Assembly (NCBI GenBank): GCA_937871285.1 | Contig: CALMQS010000005.1 | Span: forward strand, 1-43,041 | DNA length: 43,041 nucleotides | Reading direction: 5' to 3' | DNA from: an uncultured Sphingobacteriales bacterium | GTDB lineage: Bacteria; Bacteroidota; Bacteroidia; Chitinophagales; Chitinophagaceae | Shown: in pieces, positions 23,646-32,710 of the stretch | Layout of the letters: every line of letters starts with the position of its first letter | How positions within the stretch are numbered: the stretch's first letter is position 1 | Made by a program: the position numbers and the translations under genes | Notes under the pieces: generated by a model | The model's database searches: none | What the model was told of the DNA's origin: nothing | Seen by the model: the letters and a program-made list of their open reading frames with translations, nothing else

Positions 23646-24596
23646 TTACTTTTTAGGAGCAACGGAAGGACGTGCAGGTAACTGCTGGGGCGGAGCCGGG
23701 GCATCTTTTACGTCTAATACCTCTATTTCAAACACGAGGTTCGTATGGGGCTTTATTTTGCCCGAACCCTGTGAGCCATAGCCCAGCACCGAAGGAATGA
23801 ATAACCTGCCTTTCGCTCCTTTGCCTAACAGCTTTAAACCATCGTCAAATCCTTTAATAGCGCCGCCGGCACCTAAGGTAAGTGTAAATGGTTCTGTATG
23901 ACGAAAGGAACTGTCTACATTACTGTCGAACGCTTCGCCATCTAAGAATCTGCCGGTATACTTAACAGAGACAGACTGCCCGTTCTTAGCGGGTTCCCCA
24001 CCGGCCTGCTGTATCTCTACATAAGTGCCTTCCTCTGTTTTGGTGGCTTTTATATTGTTGGCGGCAATATAATCTTGTAAAATTTTGTCATCTTTTGTTT
24101 TCTGTGCAATGGCATGTATAGAATCCTGTTCCTGGAACTTCTGTACTTCTTTGGCAAAGTCTGCCTGCGCGCTATCAGCTTTTAAAATATCCAGTATCTT
24201 AAAAGTTGTCAGCAGGTATTCTCCTTTTTTAAATTCGGGGGGCATCATGGTCATCCCGCCTTTAAATACGCTATCGGTAAGAATGCGGGTAACAATACTA
24301 TCCCCTTTTCTTACTTCCTTAAATATGCCATAATACTCAGGCGGCAATTGCGTACTGTCTACAGGCTGGTATTGCGGCGGCTGGCTGTAAGTATCTTTCA
24401 TTGTGGAGTCCTTGTATTTTTGCGCAAAATGAAATTTCATTACCTCACCATAGGCAATGGGAGCCCCTTTGCCGTTGCTTATAATTTTATACTCCATTCC
24501 GCTTGCTGTTTTTTTATACGTTCCGCTTCCGCTGCTGCAGGAACTCAATCCAAAAGCTACTGCCACTATGGATCCTATCCATGTTATTTTTTTCAT
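23646..24596 (-). CDS. FKBP-type peptidyl-prolyl isomerase lipoprotein
   Basis: 316 residues. The signal MKKITWIGSIVAVAFGLSSC has a lipobox ending at Cys20, so it is a lipid-anchored periplasmic or surface protein. Residues about 30-135 form a degenerate FKBP-like domain, and about 185-300 a canonical one (VSVKYTGRFLDGEAFDSN, LGAGGAIKGFDDGLKLLGKG, LFIPSVLGYGSQGSGKIKPH, LVFEIEVLDV). The pattern matches FKBP isomerases that assist folding of exported proteins. A Pro-rich tail follows. It begins 9 bp after nrnA, same strand, so the pair is an operon ending at the terminator at 23446-23478. Confidence 0.92.
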   Translation of the reverse strand: MKKITWIGSIVAVAFGLSSCSSGSGTYKKTASGMEYKIISNGKGAPIAYGEVMKFHFAQKYKDSTMKDTYSQPPQYQPVDSTQLPPEYYGIFKEVRKGDSIVTRILTDSVFKGGMTMMPPEFKKGEYLLTTFKILDILKADSAQADFAKEVQKFQEQDSIHAIAQKTKDDKILQDYIAANNIKATKTEEGTYVEIQQAGGEPAKNGQSVSVKYTGRFLDGEAFDSNVDSSFRHTEPFTLTLGAGGAIKGFDDGLKLLGKGAKGRLFIPSVLGYGSQGSGKIKPHTNLVFEIEVLDVKDAPAPPQQLPARPSVAPKK

Positions 24597-24605
24597 ACTT
24601 TGTGA

Positions 24606-25613
24606 TTATTGTAATTGTGATGCGTTTTCTTTTATTGCTTTTTTAAATAATTGCACCGTAGTTGGAAGCGAATCGGCGCTTCTGCCGCCGGAAGCGTTAA
24701 AGTGGCCACCCCCGTTAAAATATTTCCGTGCAAAGGTATTTACATCCACATCGCCTTTGCTTCTGAACGACCATTTTCTTTCTTCATCCCTGTCTATAAC
24801 CAATCCTGCCAGCCTGATACCCTGTATGGTTAACGGGTAATTCACCAAACCTTCCGTATCGCCCGTTCTTACATTGAATTTAATGAGATCACTTTTGGGT
24901 ATGGCAATGAGCGCCGCGTTATACTCATAAAATATTTCCATCCGGTGCAATAATACATGCCCTATAAATCTTAACCTGTCTTCTAAGAAATTATCATACA
25001 AATTTTCATGAATGATGGAATGCTCCAGCCCTTTCCGTTTTAAATCGGCTACCATTTCATGCACGTTGGACGATGTAGCCGGGAAACGGAAGGAACCCGT
25101 ATCCCCAATGATGCCGGCGTACAGGCAGGCCGCAACATCTTCACTAATCAGTCCGTCATTACCCGAAGCCTTAATAAAGTCATATACCATCTCCGAAGTG
25201 GAGCTTTTAGCCGTGAGGCTAACGCCATAATCAAAAGCCGCTGTTTCCGGCTGCTCATGATGGTCAATCAAAATCTTAATACAATTAAGCGCTGAAAGCT
25301 TTGCCGCCATGTGCTTTGTACGGTATAAAGCATTAAAGTCAAGACAAAACACCCACTCTGCCGCTTCCAAAGCAGCATTACCCTTTTCCCTGGCAGCTTC
25401 AAAATCAATCACTTTTTTTGAACCGGGCATCCATTTCAAAAAGTCGGGCCAATTGGTAGGTGAAATAACCGTAACCTCATGCCCCATCTGAGCCAATACT
25501 CCTGCAAGCGCTAAAGAAGAACCCATAGCATCAGGATCAGGCTTCTGATGCATGGTAACAACTATTTTACGCGGCGTATGTAATAATGGATAAATCTCCT
25601 GGATGGGTTTCAT
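24606..25613 (-). CDS. nrnA: DHH/DHHA1 phosphoesterase (NrnA-like oligoribonuclease/pAp phosphatase)
   Basis: NrnA-type enzymes degrade oligoribonucleotides and 3'-phosphoadenosine 5'-phosphate. The protein from MKPIQEIYPLL has 335 residues; a start four codons upstream is also open. DHH motifs are VVTMHQKPDPDAMGSSLALA, VFCLDFNAL, ILIDHHEQP and GIIGDTGSFRF. The DHHA1 end has the substrate motif GGGHFNASGG. All metal ligands appear present. It is co-directional with the FKBP gene and divergent from ndk. Confidence 0.92.
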   Translation of the reverse strand: MKPIQEIYPLLHTPRKIVVTMHQKPDPDAMGSSLALAGVLAQMGHEVTVISPTNWPDFLKWMPGSKKVIDFEAAREKGNAALEAAEWVFCLDFNALYRTKHMAAKLSALNCIKILIDHHEQPETAAFDYGVSLTAKSSTSEMVYDFIKASGNDGLISEDVAACLYAGIIGDTGSFRFPATSSNVHEMVADLKRKGLEHSIIHENLYDNFLEDRLRFIGHVLLHRMEIFYEYNAALIAIPKSDLIKFNVRTGDTEGLVNYPLTIQGIRLAGLVIDRDEERKWSFRSKGDVDVNTFARKYFNGGGHFNASGGRSADSLPTTVQLFKKAIKENASQLQ

Positions 25614-25710
25614 ACAAAGCCGCAAAAATCAATTATAATATGCATTCAGTCAAATCTTTTTTCCCGGAATGGAGATCAGTATTAACAAATGTTGAAGCTT
25701 TCTCTCCGTT

Positions 25711-25736
25711 TTGAACAGGCTAAACCATTACCTTTG
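25711..25736 (+). promoter_or_regulatory. Promoter of ndk
   Basis: TACCTTTG at 25729-25736 is a full -7 match, and TTG at 25711-25713 lies 15 bp upstream, slightly close for a -33. The start codon follows 18 bp after the -7 box. Confidence 0.5.
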
Positions 25737-25754
25737 CTGCCCTAAAGAAAAAAT

Positions 25755-26171
25755 ATGAGCAATATTACTTTTACCATGATCAAGCCGGATGCTTTTGCAA
25801 ACGGACATACAGGAGCTATCATAGACAAAATTATTAAGGCCGGATTTCGCATTGTGGCTTTAAAGCTTACCTCACTTTCTGCCGGAAAAGCCGGGGAATT
25901 TTATGCCATTCATAAGGAACGGCCTTTTTATGGTGAGCTGGTGGAGTTCATGAGCAGCGGACCACTTGTTGCTGCTATTCTTGAAAAGCATAATGCCGTG
26001 GAAGATTTTCGCAAACTGATCGGCGCAACCGATCCCGCAAAGGCCGATGCCGGCACCATCCGCCAGCTTTTTGCTGAAAATGTAGGGAGAAACGCTATTC
26101 ACGGAAGCGACAGCAATGAAAATGCGCAGATAGAAGGCAGCTTTTTCTTTAGCAACCTCGAAAAATACTAA
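25755..26171 (+). CDS. ndk: Nucleoside diphosphate kinase
   Basis: Ndk transfers the gamma phosphate among nucleoside di- and triphosphates through a phospho-histidine. The 138-residue protein has [53 protein letters not shown] and the active-site [12 protein letters not shown] (His about 118). Length is normal. It is monocistronic and convergent with ubiD. Confidence 0.97.
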   Translation: MSNITFTMIKPDAFANGHTGAIIDKIIKAGFRIVALKLTSLSAGKAGEFYAIHKERPFYGELVEFMSSGPLVAAILEKHNAVEDFRKLIGATDPAKADAGTIRQLFAENVGRNAIHGSDSNENAQIEGSFFFSNLEKY

Positions 26172-26293
26172 GTGTAACAACTTACCGGATGGTTTTATTT
26201 GATAAATAAATAAAAAATATTTCTTTTTTTAAGAGTTTGGCATAATCTTAGCGATATCAATTACATCTTTCTCAAGGGTTTAGGGTTGAAACT

Positions 26294-26327
26294 AAAGGGG
26301 GCTCATTTCCATGAGCCTCAATTTTTT
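26294..26327 (+). terminator. Terminator between ndk and ubiD, possibly of a small RNA
   Basis: The 7-bp stem GGCTCAT/ATGAGCC with loop TTCC is followed by ATTTTTTAT. It lies 130 bp beyond the ndk stop, further than needed for ndk alone. Confidence 0.75.
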
Positions 26328-26355
26328 ATAGCCGCCCAAACCATTCACTTTCACT

Positions 26356-28308
26356 TTATAAGTCTTCCACTACCGCTTCGTTTCCGTACATCTGGCTTTT
26401 ATACTGCAGGGAGGGTGAAGAAAGGAACGGACCAATACCCAATGTTTCCCATTTTTTGTCAACCGCTGCTATCGTGGCATCATCGGCAACGATAATATTG
26501 GGCCAATCGCGGTCAAAACCATCCCACTCTTTGGTCTTCCGTGTGCCGTCAAGCCCTAAACAGGCAAATATTTTCCCCGGCTCAGCGGCTGCAGCCTGCT
26601 CAAAAAGGATATTATCTCTTTTAGGATCCAGGTTATTGAAAAACCGCCACAGGGCTACCGGCAAATTACCCGGATCAACGCTATATTCCACATATAAGAT
26701 CATTTTAATATTTTCTATGCCCGGCACTGTTGAACAAATTTGCCGGTGCAGCTCTCTTACATGCCCGGTTTTGTTTTTTTTAACTGCAATGATCAGGCAT
26801 GGAATATCCAGTTCCGGTAAATCAATATTCACGCCTGCTATTTCAGGGAAATGATCCAAAAAGTTTTTTTGCTGAAGTTTTTGCGCTGCAGGTTGCAATT
26901 GGTATTGCTTATCTGTTTCCTCTTCGAACTTGCGGGTGCCATCAATACACATTTTTCCGCCAAAGCCCATTTTACTGCAGCTATGATCCAGCACATCCAT
27001 AGGACCGGTAGCAAAAAAAACATCCCTCGATACGTCAAGATTCTTATATACCTGCTGTGCCAGGCCCTTATAATCCTGTATGTTAGCCAGCTCATCGGCT
27101 ATAACGAGTATTTTATTGAACATCATTTGCCCGGCGCCCCACATGGCATACATTACTTTCTGCCCCTGTCCTGCGAACTCCTTTTTTATTTTGGCAATAA
27201 CGAGGTTGTGAAAAACTCCCTCTACCGGCATTTCCATATCTATGATCTCGGGCACCATGGTCATTTTAATGGGCGCAAGAAAAATCCTTTCGGTGGCTTT
27301 GCCAAGCCAGGCGTCTTCCTGGGGTGGTATGCCTACTATAGTAGCGGGGTATACCGGATTTTTTTTATGGGTGATGCAGGTAACGTGAAAACGCGGGTAC
27401 CAGTCGGGGAGCGAATAGTAGCCCGTATGATCGCCAAAAGGACCTTCCCATATTAATTCATCGGACGGATCAACATAACCCTCAATTATAAAATCTGCAT
27501 CGGCAGGCACTTCCAGCTCAGGCTGGGTAAGACATTTTACCAGCTCTACTTTTTTCTTCCGTAAAAATCCCGCCAGCATATATTCATCTACATTTTCAGG
27601 CAGCGGGGCGGTAGCGGAATAAGCATATACCGGGTCTCCGCCCAGGGCAACGGCAACGGGCATGCGCTTTCCGGCCTGCTTATACCCATTGTAATGTTTT
27701 GCCGATACTTTATGCTTATGCCAGTGCATGCCGGTAAGGGTTGGACCAAATACCTGCATGCGGTACATGCCCACATTCCGGATCCCTGTTTGCAGGTCTT
27801 TGGTATGAATAACGGGTAATGTAATAAACGGCCCGCCATCTTTGGGCCAACAGGTAATAACAGGCAATTTTCCAAGATCGGGATTTTGCATTACTACTTC
27901 CTGGCAGGCGCCCCGCCCGCTTTTTACCTTAGGCATCCACGATGCAAACTGGCTGAGCTTGGGCAGCAGGTTGAGCTTATCTAATATACTTTCTTTGGGT
28001 TTGGTAAGCAGCTTAAACAAACTTTCAATTTCCCCGGCAATATCATCAAGGCGGTTTACGCCAAGAGCCATACACATTCTTTTTTCACTGCCGTAGGCAT
28101 TCATCAGCACCGGAAAACCTGCCTGTCGGCTGGCAGGATCATAACCCGTATTTTCAAACAGCAATGCTTTACCGCCATTCCCGCTTTTGCTGACGCGGTC
28201 TGTAATTTCTGCCATTTCCAGCTTTGGATCCACATACGCTGTTATTCTTAACAGCTCTCCTGCCCTTTCTAATGCATCAATAAATTCCTGCTGATTTTTA
28301 TACGCCAT
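26356..28308 (-). CDS. UbiD-family decarboxylase
   Basis: UbiD enzymes reversibly decarboxylate aromatic or unsaturated acids with prenylated FMN made by UbiX; in quinone-making bacteria they act in ubiquinone or menaquinone synthesis. The 650-residue protein is longer than E. coli UbiD (about 500) but has the family segments. These are KALLFENTG, SEKRMCMALG, YRMQVFGPTLTGMHWHKHK, EGPFGDHTGYYS, HKKNPVYPATIVGIPPQEDAWLG, and a long C-terminal domain. Residues 58-64 (PASRQAG) are encoded by a 20-bp GC palindrome, an apparent insertion. No UbiX partner is adjacent. A -7 box stands at 28328-28335. The exact substrate is not determinable here. Confidence 0.88.
   Translation of the reverse strand: MAYKNQQEFIDALERAGELLRITAYVDPKLEMAEITDRVSKSGNGGKALLFENTGYDPASRQAGFPVLMNAYGSEKRMCMALGVNRLDDIAGEIESLFKLLTKPKESILDKLNLLPKLSQFASWMPKVKSGRGACQEVVMQNPDLGKLPVITCWPKDGGPFITLPVIHTKDLQTGIRNVGMYRMQVFGPTLTGMHWHKHKVSAKHYNGYKQAGKRMPVAVALGGDPVYAYSATAPLPENVDEYMLAGFLRKKKVELVKCLTQPELEVPADADFIIEGYVDPSDELIWEGPFGDHTGYYSLPDWYPRFHVTCITHKKNPVYPATIVGIPPQEDAWLGKATERIFLAPIKMTMVPEIIDMEMPVEGVFHNLVIAKIKKEFAGQGQKVMYAMWGAGQMMFNKILVIADELANIQDYKGLAQQVYKNLDVSRDVFFATGPMDVLDHSCSKMGFGGKMCIDGTRKFEEETDKQYQLQPAAQKLQQKNFLDHFPEIAGVNIDLPELDIPCLIIAVKKNKTGHVRELHRQICSTVPGIENIKMILYVEYSVDPGNLPVALWRFFNNLDPKRDNILFEQAAAAEPGKIFACLGLDGTRKTKEWDGFDRDWPNIIVADDATIAAVDKKWETLGIGPFLSSPSLQYKSQMYGNEAVVEDL
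28118..28137. repeat. GC palindrome copy inside ubiD coding sequence
   Basis: CCTGCCTGTCGGCTGGCAGG differs at two bases from the palindrome in the tRNA-Arg half copies. On the coding strand it encodes PASRQAG between ENTGYD and FPVLMN. Confidence 0.65.
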
Positions 28309-28327
28309 GGTGCCGATTATTTTGCTT

Positions 28328-28335
28328 CAAAGATA
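28328..28335 (-). promoter_or_regulatory. -7 promoter box for ubiD
   Basis: Minus-strand TATCTTTG (TAnnTTTG) lies 20 bp before the start codon. Confidence 0.5.
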
Positions 28336-28384
28336 AAGCATGTGCAGGCATTGGCGGTTTATTAAACAACTGCCGGTTCACGCC

Positions 28385-28413
28385 AAAAAAAATCCCACTG
28401 GGAACAGCGGGAT
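28385..28413 (-). terminator. Terminator of the TonB-type receptor gene
   Basis: On the minus strand ATCCCGC-loop-GTGGGAT (one mismatch) is followed by eight T, about 95 bp beyond the receptor stop and before the ubiD promoter. Confidence 0.75.
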
Positions 28414-28449
28414 CTAAAACCAAAACATGAGAAACTAACCTTTTAGATA

Positions 28450-28477
28450 ATTTGAAATTTGAGATTTGAAATTTGAG
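28450..28477. repeat. Heptamer word array after the receptor gene
   Basis: Four consecutive 7-bp units ATTTGAA, ATTTGAG, ATTTGAA, ATTTGAG, 28 bp beyond the stop codon. Confidence 0.65.
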
Positions 28478-28505
28478 ATTGGTGCTGAATTCATTTCCAA
28501 TCCTG

Positions 28506-30974
28506 TTAATTCGCCTGGCCCACCCTGTTGATCTCTTCCGACACACCTGTTGCCCTTTTGCGCGATGGCGCTATCGTATTTTTTCCAAAACGCCAGGTAA
28601 AGCTTGCCGTAACCTGGCGGGTGTCCCAGCGGTTCTTTACCGTTACATCCACATCTCCGTACTTCATATACCCGCCAAATTTTTGCCAGCCAAAAGGATC
28701 GCGGAAATTGAGCCGTACCGTTGATTTTCCCTTCATAATATTTTTTTGCAGGCCTATGGTCATCTGGTACATTTCATTCATTACCAGTAAGCCATTCAAG
28801 CCTTCCGACCGGTAAAAGCCACTTAGCTCCGCCGAAAACCCCTCAGCCAAAGTGAAGCTGTTGGTAAGGTTTATCATATACGCCGTATTAGAGGCGTCAA
28901 TAGGCGTTCCGTTATATATTCCTTTATACTGATTGTTATACAGGTTTGCAAAAACATTGGTGCTGAACCATGGCGCCCATTTAAAGGGGGCGGTAACGGC
29001 CAGTCCTATATTGCGGAATTCGGATACATTTTCGGTAGTTTGAAATGTAGTCTTCTCATCCGTATTTTGCCGCAATATCTGTGATATCACATCTGTTGTT
29101 TTGCTGTAATTAAGCGTAGTGATGAATTTACTTTTAAAGGAATGGCTCAGCTCGATATTATGGCTGAACTGCGGCAGCAGGTAGGGATTGCCCTTTTGAT
29201 AGGTTAATGAATCGAGAAAATAAATGAAAGGATTCAAATCCTGGTAATTCGGCCGGTTCACCCTGCGGCTATACGACAACGTGAGCTGGTTATCCTTATT
29301 TACTGCGTAGCTTACAAATGCCGTTGGAAATAAATTGGTATAATGTCTTTTAAAAGCAGAATCATTCGTTACCTGGTACCCTTTTGTATTGGTGTTCTCT
29401 GCTCTTAACCCTGCCTGTACACTCCATTTTTCACTCAGCTTCTTATTTACGTTGATATATGCCGCATTGATATTTTCCTCGTAAATAAAATGATTGGAGC
29501 GAAAATCTTTTGCCCATTCTTCACCATCATAGCGGGTGTAATCAACGATATTATTGTTTTTAACGTAATTTGCTTTTATACCGGTTTCGATCCTGAAATT
29601 ATTTTTAAGCGGATGCACATAATCCGATTTAAAAGAATAGATATCAATATTGGAAGGAAGATGTCCCTTCAGCAGTACAGGATCGCCCATGGTGTTGCCC
29701 CACTTATCCGTTACGTTTGTGGTTAACAGCATATTGGAAACATTATCATATTTCACATAGTCTATGTCTATGGTAAATTCCCTGCCCAAACTGTCGAAGC
29801 TGTGCTTATAGTTGATATTTCCGGTATAGTTCCTGAACTTAATGTTATTGTCTGCAGTGGAATACAGCCCTGATTGCAGGCTGCCGTTGGGGTTGTAAAT
29901 ATTAGATATGGTGGAAGGGGTGAAATCTCCAAAAAAGCCAAACCCCGTAAATACCACACCCAGTACATTTTTATCGTTGATGTAGTAGTCGGCGCCCAGC
30001 TTAACACTATGATTATCGCCCTTTCCGGTAAAATCGGTACCCAATACCGCTGAAGCGTTTAAGGTTCCGTCTTCATTATAGAACTTCCGCGAAATGGTGA
30101 GTTCATTTCTGCGTTTATTGAAGTTGGGATTATAATTGCCAAACAGGTTGATCTTATTTTTCCTGTAATTAAAATTCAGGCTGTGCTGCGATTTGGGCTG
30201 CACATATACATTACCGTCTTTTGGAAAAAATCCTGCAGTGGCGCCTGTCATTATGCTCCCGTTCAGCCCCATCTTCAAACTCTTTTTTGTTTTAATATTG
30301 ATGATCCCTGAATTGCCTGCCGCATCGTATTTTGAAGAGGGGTTGCTCATGATCTCTATCTGGTCTATAGCGGAAGCGGGGGTATTCTTAAGCAAATTGG
30401 CCAGATCGGCTGCAGAAAGATAAGTGGGCTTACCATCCATCATTACCGTTACGCCGCCCTTTCCTTTCAGGCTGATGTTTCCATCATTATCTACCGTTAT
30501 GCCCGGCGATTTTTCCAGCACTTCCATGGCGGTTGCCCCGGCATTGGTAGGAGCCGCATCTACATTTACTACCAGCTTGTCTATCTTTTGTTCGATCAGC
30601 GGCTTTTTCGCGGTTATTACCACGGCTTTCATATCCCTGCTTTGCACTGTCAGGTCTGTAATACCGGTTTGAACCGCATCTCCTGCCGAAACAACAGCAA
30701 AAGGAGCCGTATATTTATTTTCGAACCCCACGGCGCTTATCAGCATTAAAAACTTACCTGCCCCGGGTGCGGCCAGCTCAAATTTTCCATTCTTATCTGT
30801 TACTTCAATTTTAATAACAGCGGAATCCTTAGCCGCTAAAAGTGTTACCGTGGCAGCTTCAATACCTTTTCCATCATTTTTAACCGTGCCTGTTATTTTT
30901 GAAACAGCTTGTGTTTGTGCCTGTAGTAGGATGCTGAAGCAGCTTACTGCGCACAGCAGAAATATTTTTTTCAT
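28506..30974 (-). CDS. TonB-dependent receptor-like outer membrane beta-barrel protein
   Basis: 822 residues. A signal peptide MKKIFLLCAVSCFSILLQAQ is followed by a carboxypeptidase-like regulatory domain (about 25-100: ITGTVKNDGKGIEAATVTLL...FELAAPGAGKFLMLISAVGF). The plug domain (about 115-225) has VVITAKKPLIEQKIDKLVVN, MEVLEKSPGITVDNDGNISL and MDGKPTYLSAADLANLLKNT. A beta-barrel of the OMP_b-brl_3 type follows to the end (SWRF-like last strand VTASFTWRFG), then a short tail. The substrate is unknown. No SusD partner is adjacent, which argues against a glycan-utilisation locus. A palindromic operator directly abuts its -7 box, suggesting tight control. Confidence 0.9.
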   Translation of the reverse strand: MKKIFLLCAVSCFSILLQAQTQAVSKITGTVKNDGKGIEAATVTLLAAKDSAVIKIEVTDKNGKFELAAPGAGKFLMLISAVGFENKYTAPFAVVSAGDAVQTGITDLTVQSRDMKAVVITAKKPLIEQKIDKLVVNVDAAPTNAGATAMEVLEKSPGITVDNDGNISLKGKGGVTVMMDGKPTYLSAADLANLLKNTPASAIDQIEIMSNPSSKYDAAGNSGIINIKTKKSLKMGLNGSIMTGATAGFFPKDGNVYVQPKSQHSLNFNYRKNKINLFGNYNPNFNKRRNELTISRKFYNEDGTLNASAVLGTDFTGKGDNHSVKLGADYYINDKNVLGVVFTGFGFFGDFTPSTISNIYNPNGSLQSGLYSTADNNIKFRNYTGNINYKHSFDSLGREFTIDIDYVKYDNVSNMLLTTNVTDKWGNTMGDPVLLKGHLPSNIDIYSFKSDYVHPLKNNFRIETGIKANYVKNNNIVDYTRYDGEEWAKDFRSNHFIYEENINAAYINVNKKLSEKWSVQAGLRAENTNTKGYQVTNDSAFKRHYTNLFPTAFVSYAVNKDNQLTLSYSRRVNRPNYQDLNPFIYFLDSLTYQKGNPYLLPQFSHNIELSHSFKSKFITTLNYSKTTDVISQILRQNTDEKTTFQTTENVSEFRNIGLAVTAPFKWAPWFSTNVFANLYNNQYKGIYNGTPIDASNTAYMINLTNSFTLAEGFSAELSGFYRSEGLNGLLVMNEMYQMTIGLQKNIMKGKSTVRLNFRDPFGWQKFGGYMKYGDVDVTVKNRWDTRQVTASFTWRFGKNTIAPSRKRATGVSEEINRVGQAN

Positions 30975-31008
30975 TGCAGTTTTTATTTTCTTGTAAACAA
31001 TTACAAGA

Positions 31009-31039
31009 CAAACCTATGGTACTTTGCAATGCATAGTAC
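31009..31039 (-). promoter_or_regulatory. -7 box and palindromic operator of the receptor gene
   Basis: Minus-strand TAGGTTTG (31009-31016) is a full -7 match. Immediately upstream, 31019-31039 is a 21-bp palindrome with half-sites GTACTTTGCA and TGCATAGTAC around one central base. A further half-site TGCATAGTAC lies at 31082-31091. The palindrome fills the spacer and there is no -33 TTG, which would suit a repressor or a MerR/PadR-like regulator; the regulator is not in the window. Confidence 0.55.
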
Positions 31040-31174
31040 ATAGTTTTACAATGAATGGCTTAAATCAATGATATTTGGTAATGCATAGTACTATCAAGAT
31101 AAGTTGACGGATAGCAGAAAAATTATGCACCGGCTTACTAATATCTCCGCGTTCATTCGTGTATTAGTGGCATT

Positions 31175-32461
31175 CTAAGCTTTTGCAGGAATGGCTGAAC
31201 CTGTATTCCTCTTTGCATAGAAGAAAAGGGCTATTCCGGCTATGATCATCAATGTAGAGATGATTTCGGCCTGTGTAGGATGAAATCCGAGAAGGTCATA
31301 CTTAGTATTTACACGGATTTTTTCGATGAAAAATCGCTCCAACCCATTCAATACTAAGTAAATGGCGAACATTTGACCCGGAATGGTTATTTTTTTCCGT
31401 AAAGCCATCAGCACCAAAAATAAAATCAGGCAGATAATGATCTCATAAAATGGCGTGGGGAAAACAGGTACGGGCAGGGCGTTGCAATGGTCGCCTTCAC
31501 AGCCAGCTATTTGAAATCCCTGTTCATTTACGTTATGGGGATAAGGATATGCCACCGTCCATGTGGGAAGAAAAGACGGCGCTTTTACAGGTATGCGTGG
31601 TATGCTGTCTGTTCCAAATTCGCTCAGGTATATTGTTTTATGGGTGTTGAGCGCCTTTTCAAAATCTCCCGGGCCCGCTTCTATAGCTTTACCTGAAGCG
31701 CTGGTAACATACGCGCTGTTTAATATCCCCCAATCGCCATCACCGCTAACCTGGCAACCAATTCTCCCCAGGGCATAGGCCAACATCAGGGTAGGAGCAG
31801 CGGCATCTACCAGGTGCCGGATGCTGATCTTCTTTTTGCGGGCATACCATAAAATTGCAATGGTAGCGCAAATTAAACCACCGTAAAAGGTAAGTCCGCT
31901 CGGCGATAATAAATTCTCAATAGGGTTCTGTATGAACCTGTCCCAGTTTTCAAAGTTATCAAACAGCTTGGCGCCGATAAATCCAAAAATAGCGGCATAT
32001 ATAGTTATATCGCCCACTCTTTCGTGCGGCCATATCCGTATTTTCCGCTTCTCGGGCTTCGCAAGCTTTTGCTTTGCTTTTTCGCGATACTTTAAACCTG
32101 CAAAAACCAATGCCAGTATAATACCGCCACCCCAGCTTCCCTTGGCCGAAAAAATATACTCCTGCGGAGGTATCTGATCGCTGTTAAGAAATATACCAAA
32201 GGCCTTATAGCCTACCAGGAAACCTAATAAAGCATTCATTAATAATTCCTGCAGGGAAGCGGGCTTTCCTATAATAATATTTTCTTCAACCGGGAACAAC
32301 AGCCCTTCTCTTTCTTTTCGCTTAAGCTCTTTGGCCAGCACCATAGCAGAAAGGATAAAAGCGATCGCAACAAAAAAACCGAAAGCATTTACAAATTTTG
32401 TCCACGCCCACGGCTCCGTTCCAAAAGTATCTTTAATAAAAAAATATAGATTGGGATACAT
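31175..32461 (-). CDS. lgt: Prolipoprotein diacylglyceryl transferase
   Basis: Lgt moves diacylglycerol from phosphatidylglycerol to the lipobox Cys of prolipoproteins in the inner membrane. The 428-residue protein has seven or more membrane helices, with SPSGLTFYGGLICATIAILW (the His-Gly-Gly region of E. coli Lgt is TFYGGL here) and the signature ALGRIGCQVSGDGDWGI. The C-terminal helix region reads NGLERFFIEKIRVN. It is longer than E. coli Lgt (291), largely through an extended periplasmic segment after the signature, which seems normal for Bacteroidota. It serves lipoproteins such as the FKBP and glutaminyl cyclase in this window. Confidence 0.93.
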   Translation of the reverse strand: MYPNLYFFIKDTFGTEPWAWTKFVNAFGFFVAIAFILSAMVLAKELKRKEREGLLFPVEENIIIGKPASLQELLMNALLGFLVGYKAFGIFLNSDQIPPQEYIFSAKGSWGGGIILALVFAGLKYREKAKQKLAKPEKRKIRIWPHERVGDITIYAAIFGFIGAKLFDNFENWDRFIQNPIENLLSPSGLTFYGGLICATIAILWYARKKKISIRHLVDAAAPTLMLAYALGRIGCQVSGDGDWGILNSAYVTSASGKAIEAGPGDFEKALNTHKTIYLSEFGTDSIPRIPVKAPSFLPTWTVAYPYPHNVNEQGFQIAGCEGDHCNALPVPVFPTPFYEIIICLILFLVLMALRKKITIPGQMFAIYLVLNGLERFFIEKIRVNTKYDLLGFHPTQAEIISTLMIIAGIALFFYAKRNTGSAIPAKA

Positions 32462-32552
32462 GCTTTGCCATTAGATTTATAAGGCACAATGTTAGTTTAA
32501 AAATATGGATTGAAATAAAATAAGCCTGATATTTTAAACCCACATCGGGTTT

Positions 32553-32570
32553 CACGCAAAGCCCGCAAAG
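32553..32570. repeat. Nine-base word pair
   Basis: CACGCAAAG followed by CCCGCAAAG in the 249-bp gap between lgt and the bacilliredoxin gene, which otherwise holds only the terminator at 32662-32688. Confidence 0.4.
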
Positions 32571-32661
32571 GAAAAAGACGACGGAAAGAAAAACATACAT
32601 GAAGAACCGGATATGCAGGCATTATAACAAAGCATTATATTTCTCCCATGCTAAACAGCAC

Positions 32662-32688
32662 AAAAAATCCCGTTCCTAGGGAACGGGA
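32662..32688 (-). terminator. Terminator of the bacilliredoxin gene
   Basis: The stem TCCCGTTCC/GGAACGGGA with a three-base loop is followed on the minus strand by TTTTTTG. It lies 23 bp beyond the stop. Confidence 0.9.
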
Positions 32689-32710
32689 CAGTACAGGTAA
32701 ATGAAATAAT

